A stretch of 64,000 nucleotides of DNA from Basidiobolus meristosporus CBS 931.73 (lineage: Eukaryota; Basidiobolomycota; Basidiobolomycetes; Basidiobolales; Basidiobolaceae): positions 17,850-81,849 of the forward strand of contig MCFE01000396.1 in NCBI GenBank assembly GCA_002104905.1. Direction: 5' to 3'. Position 1 is the stretch's first letter. Each line of letters starts with the position of its first letter. The position numbers and the translations under genes are program-made. Below, piece by piece: positions 23,286-40,200 of the stretch. The notes below the pieces were generated by a model. The model was not told the DNA's origin and searched no databases. It saw only the letters and a list, made by a program, of their open reading frames with translations.

Positions 23286-23909
23286 ATGACAGCACCAAAG
23301 ACCAAGATTTTCATCGTCATCTACACCGTCTACCAACACATCTACAAGATGGCCTTGGCCATCAAGGAGGGGGTTGAGAAGGTGGACAACGTCGAGGTCA
23401 CCATCTTCCAGGTGCCGGAGACTCTGTCCCAGGATCTACTGGACAAGATGCACGCCCCACCAAAGCCAGACATTCCGGTCATCACACCCGAGCTCATGGA
23501 AGAGGCGGACGGCCTCATCTTCGGGGTGCCCACCAGATACGGCTCCATGCCAGGGCAATGGCGCGCCTTCTGGGACACCACGGGTGGCCTGTGGGCCCGT
23601 GGCGCATACACCAAGAAGATGGCGACCTTCTTCACCTCCACCGCTTCTCAGCACGGCGGGCAGGAGACCACAGCGCTGACCTCGCTTACCACCCTTGCCC
23701 ACCATGGGATCATCTATGTCCCCTTGGGCTTCACCTCACCCCACCTGAGTGACAACACGGACGTGATTGGAGGAAGTGCCTATGGTGCTGGAACCATCAC
23801 CAATGGGGATGGATCGAGAATGCCATCCTCGAAAGAGCTCGAGGTAGCTACCCATCAAGGAGAATACTTTACCAGCATTGTTGCACAGTATGTTCGTGGA
23901 AGGCAGTAG
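23286..23909 (+). CDS. NAD(P)H:quinone oxidoreductase, WrbA/Pst2 flavodoxin-like
   Basis: 207 residues in one exon. Family blocks: N-terminal phosphate-binding loop region VIYTVYQHIYKMA, FGVPTRYGSMPGQWRAFWD, GLWARGAYTKKMATFF, TASQHGGQETT, YGAGTI..DGSRMPSSKELE and the closing HQGEYFTSI helix. WrbA/Pst2 proteins are FMN-dependent two-electron quinone reductases that limit redox cycling, and in fungi often sit at eisosomes. The usual YSTYGHI loop reads YTVYQHI here, a mild variant. A TATATAAA-like sequence (CTATATAAATGG) lies about 50 bp upstream. Confidence 0.95.
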   Translation: MTAPKTKIFIVIYTVYQHIYKMALAIKEGVEKVDNVEVTIFQVPETLSQDLLDKMHAPPKPDIPVITPELMEEADGLIFGVPTRYGSMPGQWRAFWDTTGGLWARGAYTKKMATFFTSTASQHGGQETTALTSLTTLAHHGIIYVPLGFTSPHLSDNTDVIGGSAYGAGTITNGDGSRMPSSKELEVATHQGEYFTSIVAQYVRGRQ

Positions 23910-24209
23910 ATCACTTGATACAATAAATAAACCTAATTTTAATCAAATTATGAGTTATACCATAGCAACTATGACTAATCCTGGGAGAGTATTTACGCGT
24001 GGATTGGGTTCCCTGAAATCCATGGAGTGAAATTAAGCCTCAGTTGCACCCCAAATCCCCGCTTTCTCAACAATGCATCATAAATCAGTGATGGGGAAGC
24101 CCTACTTATATGTGAAATGCTACTAACCCCAATTGAAACCAAGTCGGGCACGAACCTGCTCAAAGGCAAACAATAGACCACACCTCTTCACAACCCTTCT
24201 TACGCTGAA
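23910..24209. other. Intergenic: WrbA 3' region and COX6 promoter
   Basis: 300 bp with an AATAAATAAA polyadenylation-like signal near 23922. Nothing else is recognised. Confidence 0.55.
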
Positions 24210-24705
24210 ATGTTTGGCATCCGTTCTCTAGCTACCTCTGTTGCTCGTACCTCACCTCTTGTTCTTCGTGCAGCTCAACATGCCCGCACTACACAAGGTA
24301 TCTTCTAGCTTCCTCACAAATGGCTTTTTATACTGTATTTACGCACTTACTCACGCCTGATTTCATCTTGTAGTTGGTGCTCGTTTCTACTCTGCTCATG
24401 AGGAAGAATCTTTCGAAACTTTAACCGACCGTTATGTCAAGTTTTTCGAAGGCGTTGATGATGTCTTTGAGCTTCAGCGTGGTCTTAACAACTGCTTTGC
24501 ATATGACATGGTTCCCTCCCCCTTGGTTATTGAATCTGCCCTCAAAGCTGCCAGACGTGTAGATGATCTTGCTACCGCAGTTCGTGTTTTCGAAGGCTTA
24601 AAGCAAAAAGTCGAGAATGAAGGACAATACAAGCAATATCTGGAAGAACTAAAAGGTATTAGAGAGGAGCTTGGTGTCCCCACTAGAGAAGAGTTGGGTA
24701 TCTAA
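24210..24705 (+). CDS. COX6: Cytochrome c oxidase subunit 6 (mammalian COX5A)
   Basis: Two exons (24210-24297, 24374-24705) encode 139 residues. A typical arginine-rich mitochondrial presequence (FGIRSLATSVARTSP) ends near GARFYSAHEEESFE. The mature COX5A/Cox6 core follows: RYVKFFEGVDDVFELQRGLN, MVPSPLVIESALKAARRV, DLATAVRVFEGLK and LEELKGIREELGVPTREELGI. It is a peripheral, matrix-side subunit of complex IV. Length is normal. It lies head to tail with the mitochondrial isoleucyl-tRNA synthetase gene, but no functional coupling is implied. Confidence 0.96.
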
Positions 24706-25045
24706 AGACGATCCAACCCCCACTCTTGTTTGGAGCTTCACTTGAAAGTTTTCAATTAGTTTGGACCTGAGTTCTCGCGTAAATAAACTATTGTCGTACA
24801 TAACCACATGGAACATTGTTTGCTGGCTGTTATTCTCATACCAGTCTATTTTCCGCAACTGACGGGTAGCTCTTCGTACAACCAGAATCTTGGTTTGGTG
24901 CATATGAATTGTGTCCAGTGCTGTATTGCTTCGTTACCCCGAAATCGCTAAGCCCTAATTTTGTAAATATTCGTCACGTGGAATACGTTGGTGAAAAACT
25001 CTGCTATTTCGGCTGCCAGTTGTTTCCTCGGTGAACACCTTCGAT
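24706..25045. other. Intergenic: COX6 3' region and ISM1 promoter
   Basis: 340 bp. A CACGTG E-box occurs at 24974-24979, about 70 bp before the ISM1 ATG. No gene is supported. Confidence 0.55.
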
Positions 25046-29759
<4,714 letters not shown>

Positions 29760-29942
29760 AGAACACCCTTTTCAGAGATTCCATATATTAAACGATTGCA
29801 TCCCACAATATGACACGACGTTGATGATTTGGTATGGTCGAACGATGCTCGTATAGACTTGCCAAGTCTTTAATTTCATTAATATACGTTATGTACGATA
29901 AAAAAGTAATATGTAAAGCGGGAAGGCAGCGATGAGGGGCGC

Positions 29943-31546
29943 TCAATAGTCCTCGTCGTTACCGTGATCAAAGAGATAGTTGGCTGCTAGTTCCTCGTTC
30001 TTGTCGCAAGCAAAATAGGCCTCAATCACGCGCGCACGGTCAAATCCAAGTCCACATAACTTAAGAAGATGTTAGCATTGAGGGTCAAGCAACGCGGGTA
30101 AACTGGTGGGCTTACTCTTTCGATCGCCTCCTTCTCTTCCTGGGTAACTTGAATGGTATGGGCACCAGGGGGGATTCCATCACCTCCTTCGCCTCCCTCA
30201 CCACCCGCCTCGCTAAGCAGTTGCAGGAACGTATCTTGGTTGGCATTGATAAGCTACGTGGACATAAATAAGTTTCGTGAATGGTGTCGATGAACATTAA
30301 GTGTACGTACCTGGAGCAACTGTGGGTTTGCTTGGCCTAGTTGCTGTAGGAGTGGTTGTAAGAGTGCAGGGTTTTGTTGAACTAGCTGGCGCAGCTGTTG
30401 GAATTGAGGTTGAGATCTCAAGAAGGAAAGATCCCCACCACCCCCGGTTGCCTGGGGCTGAGCTCCTCTTTCCTGAGCAGCTTGCTGAGCAGCAGCAGTA
30501 AACAGATTCTGGGGTTGTCCTAGAGTGATGTTGATTAGCACGTGGATTCGAGGTTTGGCCGTTAGCTCAGTTACCTGAGGCAGGTGACGCTGGGACTTGG
30601 CTAGGGGTGTGCGCTTCTTGCTGGGCAGGTTGCTGGGTGTTTCCGAGCAAATGTTCAGGAATACCCTATGGGCAAAGGGAACCATGTGAGTAGGGTGCAC
30701 TCTTCTTGAAATCCATTTTCTTTACAGCATACGTTCATCAGGTATTCCACTGCTCTCTCAGGGTTATTGAAACTAGCTCTCAAAGCCTTGGTGACTTGCT
30801 CACGTTCAAAGCCCATCTCGATCATATTGTTAATGGCTGCCTCATACTCAGGTCCCGTCACTGTATCAAGAATTATGTCAGCATGGCTTTGGCGGTAAGG
30901 TTGGGAAGGCAAAGTGGTTACCAAGGCCATTGCCAGACTCCCATCCCGAGGAAGACGATTGTGTGGTGGTATTATCGGAGGTGGCAGTACTAGTAGTAGT
31001 GGTAATGGGAGCTGATGTTGCACTGGCTTCTGAAGCTGGTTTCTCCTCAACAACAGGGGCTGGAGCAGCAGCAGTGGTAGTTGGCGCAGTAACAGCGGGA
31101 GTAGCTGGTGCAGGAGATTTCGCCGCAGCAGGGGAAGCTTTTGGCTTTAAGAGGAATCAGGAATCGCTCACCACACAAGTTGATCTCAACACCCAAACAT
31201 ACCTTCGAAACCATAACCACCATGAAATCTTTTTCCGTGACGTTGCAGCTAGCTACGGTTTGGTCGTCGTTCAAAATCTTGCCTATTTAACAACGTGAGT
31301 TGACGAAACATTACCCAGACCGTTGACAAATAACCCCTCTAGTACCGGAAAAAATCAGCTTTTGGTGGGACACTTGGTGACCTTGAGATTGCTCGATCTT
31401 CTCTTTGAGGGTGGAAATCTAAAGCAAGCTCCTTGTTGAGAAGGAAGACCACGTTACAGTAGGGGGAATTGACAAGATACCTTGTCCTCGGGCTCGACAT
31501 CTATTTGGAAGGCTTTTTGTTGCAATGTCTTGATCGTGACCTTCAT
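29943..31546 (-). CDS. RAD23: UV excision repair protein Rad23 (UBL-UBA-XPCB-UBA)
   Basis: Nine exons (31546-31481, 31418-31346, 31282-31203, 31144-30922, 30860-30733, 30665-30575, 30519-30311, 30253-30116, 30059-29943) give 374 residues. Order: ubiquitin-like domain ([13 protein letters not shown] to VVMVSK), a Pro/Ala/Thr linker, UBA1 ([35 protein letters not shown]), the XPC-binding domain ([39 protein letters not shown]), and UBA2 ([30 protein letters not shown]). It shuttles ubiquitylated proteins to the proteasome and partners Rad4/XPC in repair. Size matches yeast Rad23 (398). It is divergent from the DUF4112 gene. Confidence 0.97.
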
Positions 31547-31910
31547 TATGAATGTATCAAGTGTTGTTGCGTTTAGAGAGTGGACAAGTAACTTCGAACC
31601 AAAAAATACCAAGAGCTTGATTACGTCAACAACAATATATCTCAGATCTCTTGGTAAGTCAACGTAATGAAATTATTTCACCCAGTTGATACCTCATTGT
31701 TGATCCCATTCCGTGAGTGATTCACTTCAAGTTAACTCGACTTCATCACATAACCCACTCCCGCAATCATGATGTCACCGCGCTTAATTGACTATCCTCA
31801 AAAGGCATCAGAAATGACAATGGTGACGGTGTGACCGGCATTTTAGTCAATCCCAAACATTTGGAATTTATAAGGGATTGGTTTTGCTGAGTACCTCATT
31901 TCTTCCACCT
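31547..31910. promoter_or_regulatory. Divergent promoter region RAD23 (-) / DUF4112 gene (+)
   Basis: 364 bp separate the two start codons. A TATAAGGG element at about 31869-31876 precedes the DUF4112 ATG by about 40 bp. No other gene is seen. Confidence 0.5.
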
Positions 31911-32441
31911 ATGTTCAACCGAACCAAGGACACACTTCCACAACACCAGGGGGACGTTCGCAACGGCGAGCGCCGCAAGAAGAAGAAAAAGATGAAGGTA
32001 AACGCGAAACAAGGCAAGAAACTCCTCGAGCACATACGCAAGATCACCCTATGGCTAGACCAGCACCCAACCTTACCTTTCGGTATTGGCTACGAGGCCG
32101 TGATCGGGCTCATCCCAGTGTTGGGGGATTTCTTTGGCCTCTTTGCCTCCCTGTACCTTTTCTTCCTTTCCTGCAGCTTTGGCTTGCCTTACTCATTGAA
32201 GGTACGCATGCTCCTGAATATTTTCTTTGACTGGCTCATTGGGATTACCCCTATCTTGGGGGATGCTCTGGATGCTATGTTTAAATCCAACTTGAAGAAC
32301 CTGAAAATGCTGGAGCGCCACATCGAACGTCATCAATTGTTAATAGAGGAGGAGGAGTGTGGTGGCCAACGACCGGTTGCTACACCGAACAGTCCCTTGC
32401 TTTCCCATCCAGGAAGCTCTCAGCAGACCAATCCGGTATAA
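31911..32441 (+). CDS. DUF4112-domain membrane protein
   Basis: 176 residues, one exon. The first true ATG (31911) begins MFNRTKDTLPQHQ; upstream in-frame codons lack ATG. A Lys-rich cytosolic stretch (RRKKKKKMKV) precedes the DUF4112 domain: PFGIGYEAVIGLIPVLGDFF, GLPYSLKVRMLLNIFFDWL and GITPILGDALDAMFKSN, with two hydrophobic segments. The function of the family is unknown; it is widespread in fungi and bacteria. Confidence 0.9.
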   Translation: MFNRTKDTLPQHQGDVRNGERRKKKKKMKVNAKQGKKLLEHIRKITLWLDQHPTLPFGIGYEAVIGLIPVLGDFFGLFASLYLFFLSCSFGLPYSLKVRMLLNIFFDWLIGITPILGDALDAMFKSNLKNLKMLERHIERHQLLIEEEECGGQRPVATPNSPLLSHPGSSQQTNPV

Positions 32442-32734
32442 CGAACAACCAGCTAGGTTTTCAACGATTTTAATGAGTTACAGTTTAAAATGGCGAATCT
32501 CTTTTTCACGCTGAGAATTCTGCAGCTGGTATCTTACGTGCTCTTTGCCGATATCAAGGGTCATGTGTATAGTGTAGATAAATGTTGGCATTAGTTAATC
32601 CTTTTCTTGGACGGTGCGAGTGTGAATTCATTAACAAATAAAATTATACTCTAAATCTATGTTTATCCTAGAGAAACTACTGGATTGATTCTAATAAAAT
32701 TAAACTCCCTTGGCATTCGAATTTGGCTATCAGA
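32442..32734. other. Convergent 3' ends, DUF4112 gene and SCYL1-like gene
   Basis: 293 bp of AT-rich DNA holding AATAAA-like signals. No gene is seen. Confidence 0.5.
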
Positions 32735-35700
32735 TCACATCCGTCTAGCACCCAGCGAGCTTGGTTTCTTCTTGTCCCGTTGTTCGTTCAACCGCTAACA
32801 GGCATCGATGACATGAGTTCTATAAATACCACGCAAATTCATGTACCTGAGCGATGACCACTTACCGTGCGTCTCTCTTCACGCTTTTGGTTCGCCTCTT
32901 TCGGCTGGCTGGATTGTGTAACGTTTGTAGGTGTTAAGGGTTTGAATTTGTTTGGTGGCATGGCTGAGGAGCCCCAGTTATTGTTGTCATTATCCCAGTC
33001 TCCACCGAAATCTTCATCCCAGCCAGATGTATCCATGTCCCATGGATCTTGCTTGAAAAAAGTCGACGTGTTTTTTGGTTTGGGAGGTCCTTGCAACTTC
33101 ATACTAGCAAGCGCCATCGTTGCAGAGACGGGGGCATTTTTCTCTTTATACGGTTCAGGGGTGAGCGGGTTTGCTTTGACAAAAAATCAATGAGATTGAG
33201 CACAAGCCACTAAACCAACAATGTGGCACTTACCTAAGCCCTGTTTAGTATTGTAGCTACTGTAGGTGGAGGAGAAACCACCGAAACCACCTTCCTGCGG
33301 AGTGGCCATATTTGAGGTGTTTGCACAAGGGACGGGCTCTGAGTGTGGTGCTGGCGTAGAAGGAGAAGCGGCTTGAGAGTTGCTTGAAGATTCGGTATTG
33401 GGATTGGAATCGATAGTATCTGTAATCTAAGAAAAATCGAGGAATAAGTAGGACTTCATCGACAACGTATGCTTGTTGACCTATCCACCTTCTTCGTGAT
33501 AGACGACACGGCCCAGCCTGCCCAGCCCTCCTCTTGAGAGTTACCACCCTGGGCCTGCTTAGGAGCGCTCGCTGTTATGACGGTCGTATCGGGCTAAATA
33601 CACAAAGACAGTAGTGATTAAATATTTGATGAAAAGGTGAGGAAGATGCAATTGTTGGCCGAACCATTGAGTTGGCAACAGCCTCGAGCTTCTTTATGAA
33701 TATCCCTATGGCCTTGAATGCTTGGTCCCGAACGATCCTATTCGCGCAATTCCTGGTTAGTGTCTAGAAATGACAAACGAGTAAAGGAACACATCTACAT
33801 ACTTTTCCGAGTCGAGCAGGCACGAAGAAATGCAAGGAATGATTTTTGTGGCCTTCTCGGCAGGTTCATAATAATCCACAGTGGCTACACAAAATACGGT
33901 TCATTCATCGGATTAGAGTGAAGCATCAAGCATCCAAAATTACCACTGAGCGCCATCAAACTGGCCATTCTAGCATGAGGGAAAGGATCTCTCAGACTTT
34001 TTACAAATGCGCTACCCAAAGCATTTTTCTTATTCTGCGGTGAGCAGTGTCAGGAAAGGCCACCCATGAATCCAATAAATAAAGCTGACTTACAGAATCG
34101 TTCAGGCTACTAGCGATTTTCCCTAAGCAGATGATGGTATTCGTTCTGATGCCAGGTTGTTCGTCGATTTGCAATTTGGCCAAATAGCGCATGAGATCAT
34201 TATTAATGACTCTATCGCTTAGCTAAAGTACATTTTCATCAGAGGGATCCGATTAATTGAGACTGAGTATCCATCACACTACCTTAGGAATCAGCATCAA
34301 AACCGCTCTAAGAGTCTGCTCTCTTAACACCGGAACCGAATCAGTGAATCCAGAGGCCTGGTTATGAACACCAAGGAATAAGCACATGTTGAGTTTCGTG
34401 ACGCTTGCGGGGCACTTACGAAGTGAGGGAAAATCTTGTCATTAACAATCCTTTTGTCCAGGTGTTTGATGAAACTCCCAAGATTTTCTAAAAGACTCAA
34501 TCGAATGGTTCTATCGGTGACGCTGAACATCTTGACAACGGTGGGAAGCAACTGTGCTTCAAACTCTTTATCATCGAAATATTCACCGATCTTCATCATC
34601 AAACCAAGGGCTCTGGGTCCTCCAGAACCAAACTCCAAGGCCTTGGATAGCTCAGGGAGGATCTTGTATTTACAAAAGTCCTGTGGCAATTTATCCAAGG
34701 CGCTCTGCAAACCCCTAAGTCATAATTAGTATAAAGACGTATCTTTGCTTCCATGGAGATCCCTTACTTGAAGAAAGCTTCTTTCTCACTGGCTTCTTTC
34801 ACTGCAAAGTTCTCAAGAAACAGGTTGATTTGGATCAACTCATTCTGGAAATAGCCGTTGCTCATCAGGCCTCCATCAATAAAACTGGCCAAAGATAGGC
34901 GGCCTCGAGGCTCTGGAGCGAGTAGTGATTTGTATTGGTTGAAAAGATTCTGTATAATGTGCGGATTAGTCGAAGTAAGGCTTTTTTAACCGTTACATGC
35001 AATGTACCATAGGTATAGAGCCTCTCTGGTAAATTTGCTCGGGATAGTTGATATCACCGTTAAATGCCTCGTATATCATGCACCCATATTGCCAAGAATC
35101 AGTTACACCCGGCCCATAGCTAAGTTGAAAAAGTAAATTGATACGTCACGATACAATATCTTTAGCAATGCTAGTTACTCTTTGATTACTCTTGGAGAAT
35201 GCTTCTTGATTTCAGGGGTGGCATACTTGGCGAAATCCGGCATCAATTCGCCATAATTCTAATCAGTAGTGGATTGAGTGGTTAAGTGGATAGTCAAGCT
35301 TCTTAGATAAAAAGGCATTACCACAATAAACGGAGATTCTTCCTGGATGGATGAAAGTAGCTCGAAACCACCCAGCTTCCATTCTCCCGCCTTGTTGGTG
35401 AAAATAGAATTCACCCGAATATTTCCGTGCACTAGGTTACAGTCGGTGTTTAAGAATTTCACAGCGTTCTGAGTATTCTTTGGAATGAGTGCGAATCAAA
35501 GTAGCATCACTTCGAAGAAATAACCAACCGCAATTTTGTAAAATCCCCAGAAGAGGAGTTGACTGTCGTTGGTTGCCTTCAACTGTTGAGATAGTGGGAA
35601 GATGGGATCGGTGACTATATAGATGTATTCCTCAGTCTACCAAAAGTGATACAAGTTAGGCTATGCGAAAGGCGAAAGCAAGTGCCAGCGCTAAAAAACA

Positions 35701-36046
35701 GACCTCAATACCATCAAGGTAGCGAATCAAGTCTGGGTGTCGAAGCGTCTTCACTCTTTTAAAATGATTTCTAGCTAATGGAAGCAAATGTCGCTTGCTA
35801 ACACAGTCGAACGCAAAAATCGATACGGGTGAATTGTCGGCCTATGCTCGGTCGTTAAGTAACTACGAGTAACTGAATAAATGGTACATAAATTGAGGAT
35901 ACCTTTTTGACCCCTTCGTGCAACGACCAGATGGAAGCACCCTCATAGTCGTAATCTTTTTCCTTCAGCACGTAAGGAAAGGATTGATCTTGGCCGCTGA
36001 CAACTCGGGAGAGTGTTGATTTGACTAACCCCGAAAAATAGGACAT
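32735..36046 (-). CDS. SCY1-like pseudokinase (SCYL1/Cex1 type)
   Basis: Seventeen exons (first 36046-35903, last 32794-32735) give 778 residues. The N-terminal kinase-like domain (about 1-250) contains LKEKDYDYEGASIWSLHEG, VKTLRHPDLIRYLDG and LVHGNIRVNSIF. The catalytic HRD Asp is replaced (HGN) and the DFG motif reads GGF, as expected for SCYL1 pseudokinases. HEAT-like repeats follow (ALDKLPQDFCKYKILPEL, GFTDSVPVLREQTLRAV, SLRDPFPHARMASLMAL). Then come a Ser/Pro/Gln linker, an acidic Trp-rich patch (WDMDTSGWDEDFGG) and a basic C-terminus ending GARRM. SCYL1/Cex1 acts in Golgi COPI traffic and in export of tRNA from the nucleus. Other exon boundaries are set by phase: 35841-35704, 35636-35529, 35468-35322, 35258-35179, 35119-35008, 34949-34768, 34714-34420, 34357-34283, 34222-34094, 34034-33944, 33884-33803, 33752-33665, 33593-33489, 33426-33234, 33173-32866. 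Confidence 0.94.
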
Positions 36047-36432
36047 TTCAACGGAGTTGGTGTAAGTCTTGGATACACTGGAACTAAGCTAGTGTAAATA
36101 TCACAAGTTATTTACTATTGGGCACGGAAAGCTCACTGCCTGTATGCTGTAAAGGCGAAAAAGCCAATGAGATTACTTGATTAATGTCGAGATAATGGTA
36201 AATCCATTCAAATCAGGTCTTCAATGCAACTTAGCTGGCTTCCAAATGAATGATATCTAAGAAACCCTAACCCTACACTTAGCAATTCTGTATTGAATCT
36301 AAAGTTGATCCGAAAATTTCTCGAGATTGGTGATTGGGCTAGGCACGTGACGCGACCACCTCGACTATATTCCAGATGCTGAGAAAAGTTTTCTCTACCA
36401 CCTGAAACTGCATTCTTTGTAGAGTTAACACC
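36047..36432. promoter_or_regulatory. Divergent promoter SCYL1-like (-) / Tom6-like (+) with telobox and E-box
   Basis: 386 bp. It contains AAACCCTAACCCTA (about 36262-36275, telomere-like) and GCACGTGACGCG (about 36343-36354, CACGTG E-box). Both lie within 200 bp of the Tom6-like ATG, so they are more likely to serve that gene. Confidence 0.5.
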
Positions 36433-36606
36433 ATGGCCAAGAAAATTCAAGCTAAAGACTCTGGTAATGCCATCACCAAGTTCTTCAAGAACGAAATTTT
36501 TGCTGCTGACAAGCGCGCTGGAAACCTCAACGTAACATTCGGTGTGGCTGTTTTCGGTGCTAGCATCGCTCTCCTTCGTAACTTCGGTGATCTTCTTGCC
36601 GTTTGA
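36433..36606 (+). CDS. Small single-helix protein, Tom6-like
   Basis: 57 residues: a basic, hydrophilic N-terminus (MAKKIQAKDSGNAITKFFKN), then ADKRAGNLNVTFGVAVFGAS and a hydrophobic end ALLRNFGDLLAV. The layout (short cytosolic part, one C-terminal membrane helix, terminal GDLL-like motif) resembles fungal Tom6, a small subunit that stabilises the mitochondrial outer-membrane translocase. The assignment rests on pattern only; another tiny mitochondrial membrane protein is possible. The reading frame, ATG context (ACACCATGG) and codon use look genuine. Confidence 0.6.
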   Translation: MAKKIQAKDSGNAITKFFKNEIFAADKRAGNLNVTFGVAVFGASIALLRNFGDLLAV

Positions 36607-37200
36607 ATTATCATCAAACATTTAGATTCGAGAAAAGCTCTTGGGTGGTAGTTCATATCTTCTTTGATTTGTGACACTCTCGAACGGACACGTTATTTGC
36701 ATTTGTATGTTGTATCATTCTTCATTAAACAACCAAGCGAATTCCCATAGGATTCGTGCATTTCGAAAATATTTATTCATTCGAACAATTTATACATATG
36801 AGCAGAGAAGGCCACCTTTTTATCAGCTGAACCTCAAGGTTAACAAGTTTCTCAGGTGGTATGCAAGGGGTCGTTCCAAATATACATGCTCAAGTAGATT
36901 ATATATTGACCATGAGAAACTAGCTAACATATATACCACCACCGTCCTGAATGAACAAGCAACTCAAATATTAGATTCGATTAGCATTGACATAATATGC
37001 TTCTATGCTCGGGTACGAAACAGCTAAAATTAAATCAAATCAATCATAATTGTGCAGATAAACAAACGTTATCTGCTTACAGAGATCTGGCAAAAAAAAA
37101 CAAATTTTCTCGATTGGGAATAGCTCAACATGGTATTATATTAGAAGAAACGTAAAGAAAAAATAAGAAGTCCATACCGTTGGTTTTTTGACAGCATAAT
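36607..37200. other. AT-rich intergenic region upstream of URB1
   Basis: 594 bp, AT-rich, no supported gene or RNA. Confidence 0.6.
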
Positions 37201-40200
37201 ATGGCTCAAGAAACGACGTCGGAAGAGTATGATTTTGATACTCTTCCAGATTTCTCCACCAAGTATAAGCTTTACGAGAACACCTATGAGCTCACTCGCG
37301 ACCTAACTACGGATCACATCGATGTAGTTGTCCAGGCGCTCCAACGTTTCCGTTATCAGTTGTCTCTAGACAATGAGGAATCCCTACGCGTATTTTTCAA
37401 CTACTTGAGTGAATCACCGGAATGCGAGGAATTGTTTAAAATCTGGGATTTGCAGCAAAAGAATTCTCTCCCACAACTGGAGGTTATTATTGTAGACGTC
37501 TTGGCCAGAGTGATTCGACTTACAAATACGCCTATCACTCGAGCCAACGGTGTGAATATTGCCCGTAGGGTATTCAGAAATTACCTGAAGACAGTATATC
37601 GGAACTTGTCGTCTGGTAGAGTTGGTTTGATATGTGCCACTATTGAGTTGCTTACCGCTATGACGAAGCACACTCTACAAACCACCAGGGAGATGATCGA
37701 TACGTTTAATTTCGAACTGAAGGCTCACTTCAAGCTGTTGAATATGAGGCAAAATCCCGATGTGGAATCGAAGAAACGCCAAAAGGACGTCCGTACGCTC
37801 TACATCAGATTTATTCTAGCATTTTTGGAGTGTGGAGATGCAAAGATGAAGGGTGAAGTGCTAGAGATCAAGGATTTCGTCAGCAGCCTTTTTAAGGGTC
37901 TATTCAAGGATTCCTACGAAGTGGTAGAGTATGTTCTTGGTGTATTTGAGAAACACATCGTTACAGACGGCGATGTTAAACGCTCCACTCTTACGAACTT
38001 CATGAACCAATACATTCTCGAACAACTTGTAAAGCTTTACGGAAGCAAAGAATCTTTAGAAGGGGATGACACCAAAACTGTCCCTGATCTGGTCCATCAG
38101 TTCTTGAGACTTCTTTGTTGCACTCCCGGCGTAGGACTGTGCTTTCACGATGCTGGGTGGTACCCATCGCACGTACTGTCCTCCTCCGACTCTGAAGGCG
38201 GCAAAGGTGTCCGTGTTCAGAACAGAGTGCTGCACAAATTTGTTAACACCTTAAGGCCCACTGATGATCTTAAGCAACAGGAGCTTGTCATTGGAATACT
38301 CCGGGCATGTCCTGAGCTAGTTCAACATTATTGGAACGCTTCACTCTTGAGTTTTGATCCGCGTCTGTCCTCCAAGTGGATCGCCAACATGAGTTTTCTA
38401 CACAAAGTGATTGCACTTCCTGTCCCTAAGCTTGAGCTTCATTCTACTGGATCCTTCTTGGCCAATCCTCCCCCGACTGGGAACATCGTGGAGAATATTC
38501 TGCCGGCTATCTTCAATCGGACTTTAGCAGGAAAATGTCTACAGCATACGAGTCCTTTGGTCAAGTACATGTCAACGTTGGTGCTCAATGTGGTATTCCG
38601 GAAGCTTCACGAAGTAACCAAGGCCATGAATGAGGTAGTCGAGGCTTTTGAAGAACCGTTCGGTAGTGCTACCGGTAAGGATTCCCAAAAAAAGCCACAG
38701 CAAATTAACGATCCAGCTAGAAAGTGGCGTTCCTCCATTCAAAGTGTTCGGGACGAAATCAAAAAACGAATTCCGGATTTCCAAATCATCATTTCTCTTC
38801 AACACTCCTGCTCAACAATGGACAAAAACTCACGAGCTAGCGGCGATGAAGAGGCAGCCGCTCGTGGAGAGATCCTTCACGAGTGTGTGCTCAGGCTGAT
38901 CAAGTACTATCAGCACTTCCTTCCCGATATTGTTCTTGAATCGAAGTTTGATTTTGGCAAACTGATCCCAGAGAATTTGAGTGTTCTCGCCGTGGAACTA
39001 CAAATCCATGTTCTCGAGATGCTAAAAGACATTCCGGATTTCAAGTGGTCTGGCAAAGCACCAGGCGCTAGCCATTCTCACCTGACCTCCTTACTTGTGC
39101 TATATTTGTCCTCACCTTATGTTCAAATTCAAGACATCACCCAGGAGATTCTAGTCAAATTACTATCAGAATCGGTTCTATTTGAGCATAACAAATATGA
39201 GGTGACCAAGTGGTTAACTGCATTGCCCAAACAGTTGGGCAACAAGGGAGCTAGCTTGGAGGAAAACCAGTTGAGTGTATTGTCCTTCTTGGATGATGTT
39301 GTATTGCAGTGCTTGCGGACTCCATACAAATATGTCGACGATGTGAATGCCATGCAAAAGCTCGCTACCGCCAAGTTGAGCACCACTACTGCCGACGAAA
39401 ACCAGATGGTTGTTGACGGCGAAGGTGCTGGTTCCGACACTCTGGCCTATCCTTACAGTCCATTACTTTGCACTGCCTTTGAGAAATTGAGATACATGTG
39501 GAAATCCGAAAAAACGGATAAAAAAGCCCTGGTGTCTGTGGCTTACTTTGTAAATCGGTTGGTCGTTTCACTTGCCCACATTCAAATTCTACCGTACGCA
39601 CTCTACGAAAGATTCAAGGTTCTCTGTGAAGATATCGAAATATCTTTGAAGGATTTCCACCAATCTGCCCAACTCCACGACGTCTCACAATGGAATGAAA
39701 AGGATTACATTGCCAACACCCTTTATTACCTATCTAGCCTGCTGTCTCCTGTGTACGACGAGAACACGCGATTTGTTTCCCAACACAAGCTTCCCAATCA
39801 GTTATCGCACTCATCGGACAAGAGCTGGGATAAGCGAGTTGACACTTTATTGAAATCTGAAAGTCTGGACGTAGAGCGTGCTCGGGAAGAATTCATTGGA
39901 TTGCTTTCGGGAATGCCAGTTTCGGTCTTTGATAGATATCTGAGAGCACTCGCGAGTTACTGCCGAGATCGTTTGGATTGGCCAAACTTTGACCCTCTCA
40001 CAGGGTATTGGGAGGCTCGACCAGTCGTAGATCTATCGATATTTGACCTGGATTCCGTCATCAAAGCATCAAAGAAGCAAGGTCAAGATGATAGAATCAT
40101 TCTTGATTTCCTTGGGCATCTTCCATTCTCCACACTGCTCAACCGTGTAAGCCCGACTATCATCAGTTCGTCACAGACTCTAGATATTTTATCTTCAGTC

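Noticed and set aside
23436-23705. Minus-strand open frame inside WrbA
   Set aside because: Antisense shadow. A matching shadow frame appears in the 21-kb copy only because the two loci are duplicates.
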